A DNA stretch of 17,859 bases, from contig JAICHS010000016.1 in NCBI GenBank assembly GCA_025924775.1, forward strand, positions 1 to 17,859, given 5' to 3'. Below the pieces are notes generated by a model that saw only the letters and a list, made by a program, of their open reading frames with translations, had not been told where the DNA came from and searched no databases. The position numbers and the translations under genes are program-made. This DNA comes from Rhodanobacteraceae bacterium. Lineage in GTDB: Bacteria; Pseudomonadota; Gammaproteobacteria; Xanthomonadales; Rhodanobacteraceae. Positions 15,968 through 17,859 of the stretch are shown here, piece by piece. Within the stretch, counting starts at the first letter, position 1. The number at the start of each line of letters is the position of its first letter.

Positions 15968-16083
15968 TCGAAGCGGCCGTTGTGGAAAGTCGGGCCAGGG
16001 AAGGCCGTTCTGGTTTTCAGGATCGAGGGATGACTCAGTCAGTCCATTTTCTCAGCGAAGTCGCGATCAGGGACGATCGCACA
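15967..16083. repeat. Interspersed repeat, copy 2 (matches 1204-1318)
   Basis: It begins TTCGAAGCGGC at the base where the rsmG ATG begins on the opposite strand and ends GCGATCAGGGACGATCGC followed by ACA, as copy 1 does. The terminal hairpin GCGATC/GATCGC is at 16063-16068/16075-16080. The inner small hairpin of copy 1 (GGGCA/TGCCC) is replaced by GGCC/GGCC-type pairing here, consistent with conserved structure rather than sequence. Confidence 0.7.
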
Positions 16084-16091
16084 GATACCGC

Positions 16092-16121
16092 AAAAACAGG
16101 AGCCCGCAACTGGGCGGGCTC
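16092..16121 (-). terminator. Intrinsic terminator of the SPFH gene
   Basis: The 8-bp perfect stem GAGCCCGC/GCGGGCTC (16100-16107/16114-16121) has a 6-base loop. On the minus strand it is followed by CTG and five T (A at 16092-16096). It lies 27 bp past the stop of the SPFH gene and fits a Rho-independent terminator well. Confidence 0.85.
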
Positions 16122-16147
16122 ACCGTTTCTCCCTTGGTAGGTTCCGC

Positions 16148-16630
16148 CTATGCGGCGAGATTCAGTTCGACCCGGGTTACCAGCACGCCGCGCTCGCGCA
16201 GGCGTCCGTTCAGGGTCTGCTTGATGCGTTGGTTGCGCGAACGCGCGTCTTGCGGCTCGGGGTTGGCGGCGCGTTGCACGGCATCGCGCAGGTGCAGCCG
16301 GATCATGTCGTCGGCGCGGTCGATCACCGCCTCCGCGCGCTCGGGATCCAGAACCTGCCACCAGACCCGCCCGCGCAGGGTGTTGGCGTCGCTGCTGGCG
16401 TCGTCGGCCAGCCGTTCATCCACGGCCAAGGTGTAGCCGGTGATGCTGATCTTGTGGGCGATGTGCTCGACCAGTGGCAGCACCAGGTGCGTGCCCGCCG
16501 TGAGCGTGCCGGCCGGCTTGCCCAGCCGCCGCAGCGTGTAGACCTGGCCCTCGGGAATGCGCTTGACGCTGAGCGCCGCGATCGTGGCGGCGAGCGTGAG
16601 GGATACAAGCAAGGTCAGTACGGAGATCAT
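16148..16630 (-). CDS. Minimal SPFH/band-7 (stomatin-like) membrane protein
   Basis: This 160-residue protein has an N-terminal membrane segment (about 3-21). An SPFH core follows: RIPEGQVYTLRRLGKPAGTL (24-43) with GTHLVLPLVEHIAHKISI, then VWWQVLDPERAEAVIDRADD and a final RLRERGVLVTRVEL. This is the stomatin/HflK-HflC pattern. Unlike those proteins of 250-400 residues, it ends right after the SPFH domain, with no C-terminal coiled coil for oligomerisation. The DNATV-type segment of stomatins is reduced to DANTLRGRV. No NfeD partner gene is adjacent. The ATG at 16630 is followed by a credible membrane segment, but its ribosome site is weak. A terminator follows the gene. Function unknown. Confidence 0.8.
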   Translation of the reverse strand: MISVLTLLVSLTLAATIAALSVKRIPEGQVYTLRRLGKPAGTLTAGTHLVLPLVEHIAHKISITGYTLAVDERLADDASSDANTLRGRVWWQVLDPERAEAVIDRADDMIRLHLRDAVQRAANPEPQDARSRNQRIKQTLNGRLRERGVLVTRVELNLAA

Positions 16631-16700
16631 TGTCTTTTCAGCGATTTAGAATCAGTTCAGAGGTTTGGCCTTCGAAACACATTCCATCTTTCGGATGTGA

Positions 16701-16729
16701 TTGTGCATTAACTGTAATTTAACTGCAAC
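16701..16729 (+). promoter_or_regulatory. 11-bp-phased triple repeat resembling a Pho box / OmpR-family operator
   Basis: Three heptamers, TTGTGCA, CTGTAAT and CTGCAAC, start at 16701, 16712 and 16723. They are separated each time by TTAA, giving an 11-bp period as at PhoB-family sites. Against the E. coli Pho box, the last two heptamers with their spacer match about 12 of 18 positions. The site is 71 bp before the SPFH ATG (minus) and 163 bp before hemB (plus); its orientation favours the plus strand. Confidence 0.4.
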
Positions 16730-16751
16730 CACCTGACCTCACCATGACTAT

Positions 16752-16788
16752 GACGCCGGTCACCGGCGTCGCTTGCGGGGCCGGTGAC
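16752..16788 (+). other. Overlapping alternative hairpins in the region before hemB
   Basis: GACGCCGG/CCGGCGTC (16752-16759/16763-16770) and GTCACCGGC/GCCGGTGAC (16759-16767/16780-16788) are both perfect stems that share CACCGGC-type sequence and cannot form together. No T-run follows either. Any transcript starting near the phased repeat would contain them. A regulatory role is speculative. Confidence 0.3.
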
Positions 16789-16855
16789 GGGATGGATGCA
16801 GCAGGATTCGTGCCAGACGCGGGGATCCCATCGGGACGCAGCTCACAGCTGTCGC

Positions 16856-16861
16856 TACAAT
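16856..16861 (+). promoter_or_regulatory. Candidate -10 box of hemB
   Basis: TACAAT lies 30 bases before the hemB ATG, giving a leader of about 24 bases. At 17-bp spacing the -35 position reads GGGACG, matching only three positions of the consensus. Confidence 0.4.
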
Positions 16862-16891
16862 GAGCGGTTATCGACGTTGTGGACGACCGCC

Positions 16892-17859
<968 letters not shown>

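Noticed and set aside
16744..16863. A 39-codon leader ORF before hemB
   Set aside because: There is no ribosome site, it contains the alternative hairpins, and its composition is not protein-like; it was not called a gene.

Overview
This is about 17.9 kb of a GC-rich gammaproteobacterial chromosome. The gene content suggests Xanthomonadales, most plausibly Rhodanobacteraceae. Supporting signs are RecQ, RmuC, ParAB, HemD/X/Y and a HemB with the Pseudomonas-like Mg-type signature, plus intergenic REP-like repeats starting GTCATTCCGGG and a GGGGTCAGAGTGCACTTT-type inverted repeat. The family-level placement rests on protein recognition and gene order, not on a search.

Layout. Positions 1-228 (-) hold a 75-codon remnant that joins both ends of a large restriction-modification protein. 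Positions 229-639 have no gene but contain an intrinsic terminator, a folded segment and a 119-bp cloverleaf-shaped repeat. Next on the minus strand come a DUF1993 protein, a small membrane protein, an MFS transporter, folE (GTP cyclohydrolase I), rmuC and a YdiI/MenI-like hotdog thioesterase. The tight operon hemD-hemX-hemY follows (8818 down to 5702, minus). Divergent from hemD, on the plus strand, are a YiiD_C-type thioesterase, a small lipoprotein and a membrane-anchored rhodanese. Convergent to these, on the minus strand, are recQ preceded by a family 2 glycosyltransferase, then parB-parA-rsmG (transcribed rsmG, parA, parB), and a minimal SPFH/band-7 protein. The window ends inside hemB (+).

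How the genes relate. HemB makes porphobilinogen and HemD closes uroporphyrinogen III. HemX and HemY are inner-membrane proteins habitually encoded after hemD, so two parts of one tetrapyrrole pathway lie about 8 kb apart; hemC is not here. ParA and ParB are the chromosome partition pair and sit beside rsmG as in many bacteria. RecQ and RmuC act in DNA repair and recombination. The rest is ordinary accessory metabolism and transport.

I see no new multi-gene system. The most unusual material is non-coding. A 26-bp perfect inverted repeat supplies the stop codon of the glycosyltransferase and the leader and early codons of recQ. A roughly 118-bp repeat occurs twice, once abutting the rsmG start codon. 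There are two REP-like elements of one family, an 11-bp-phased triple repeat resembling a PhoB/OmpR-family operator before hemB, and alternative hairpins downstream of it.
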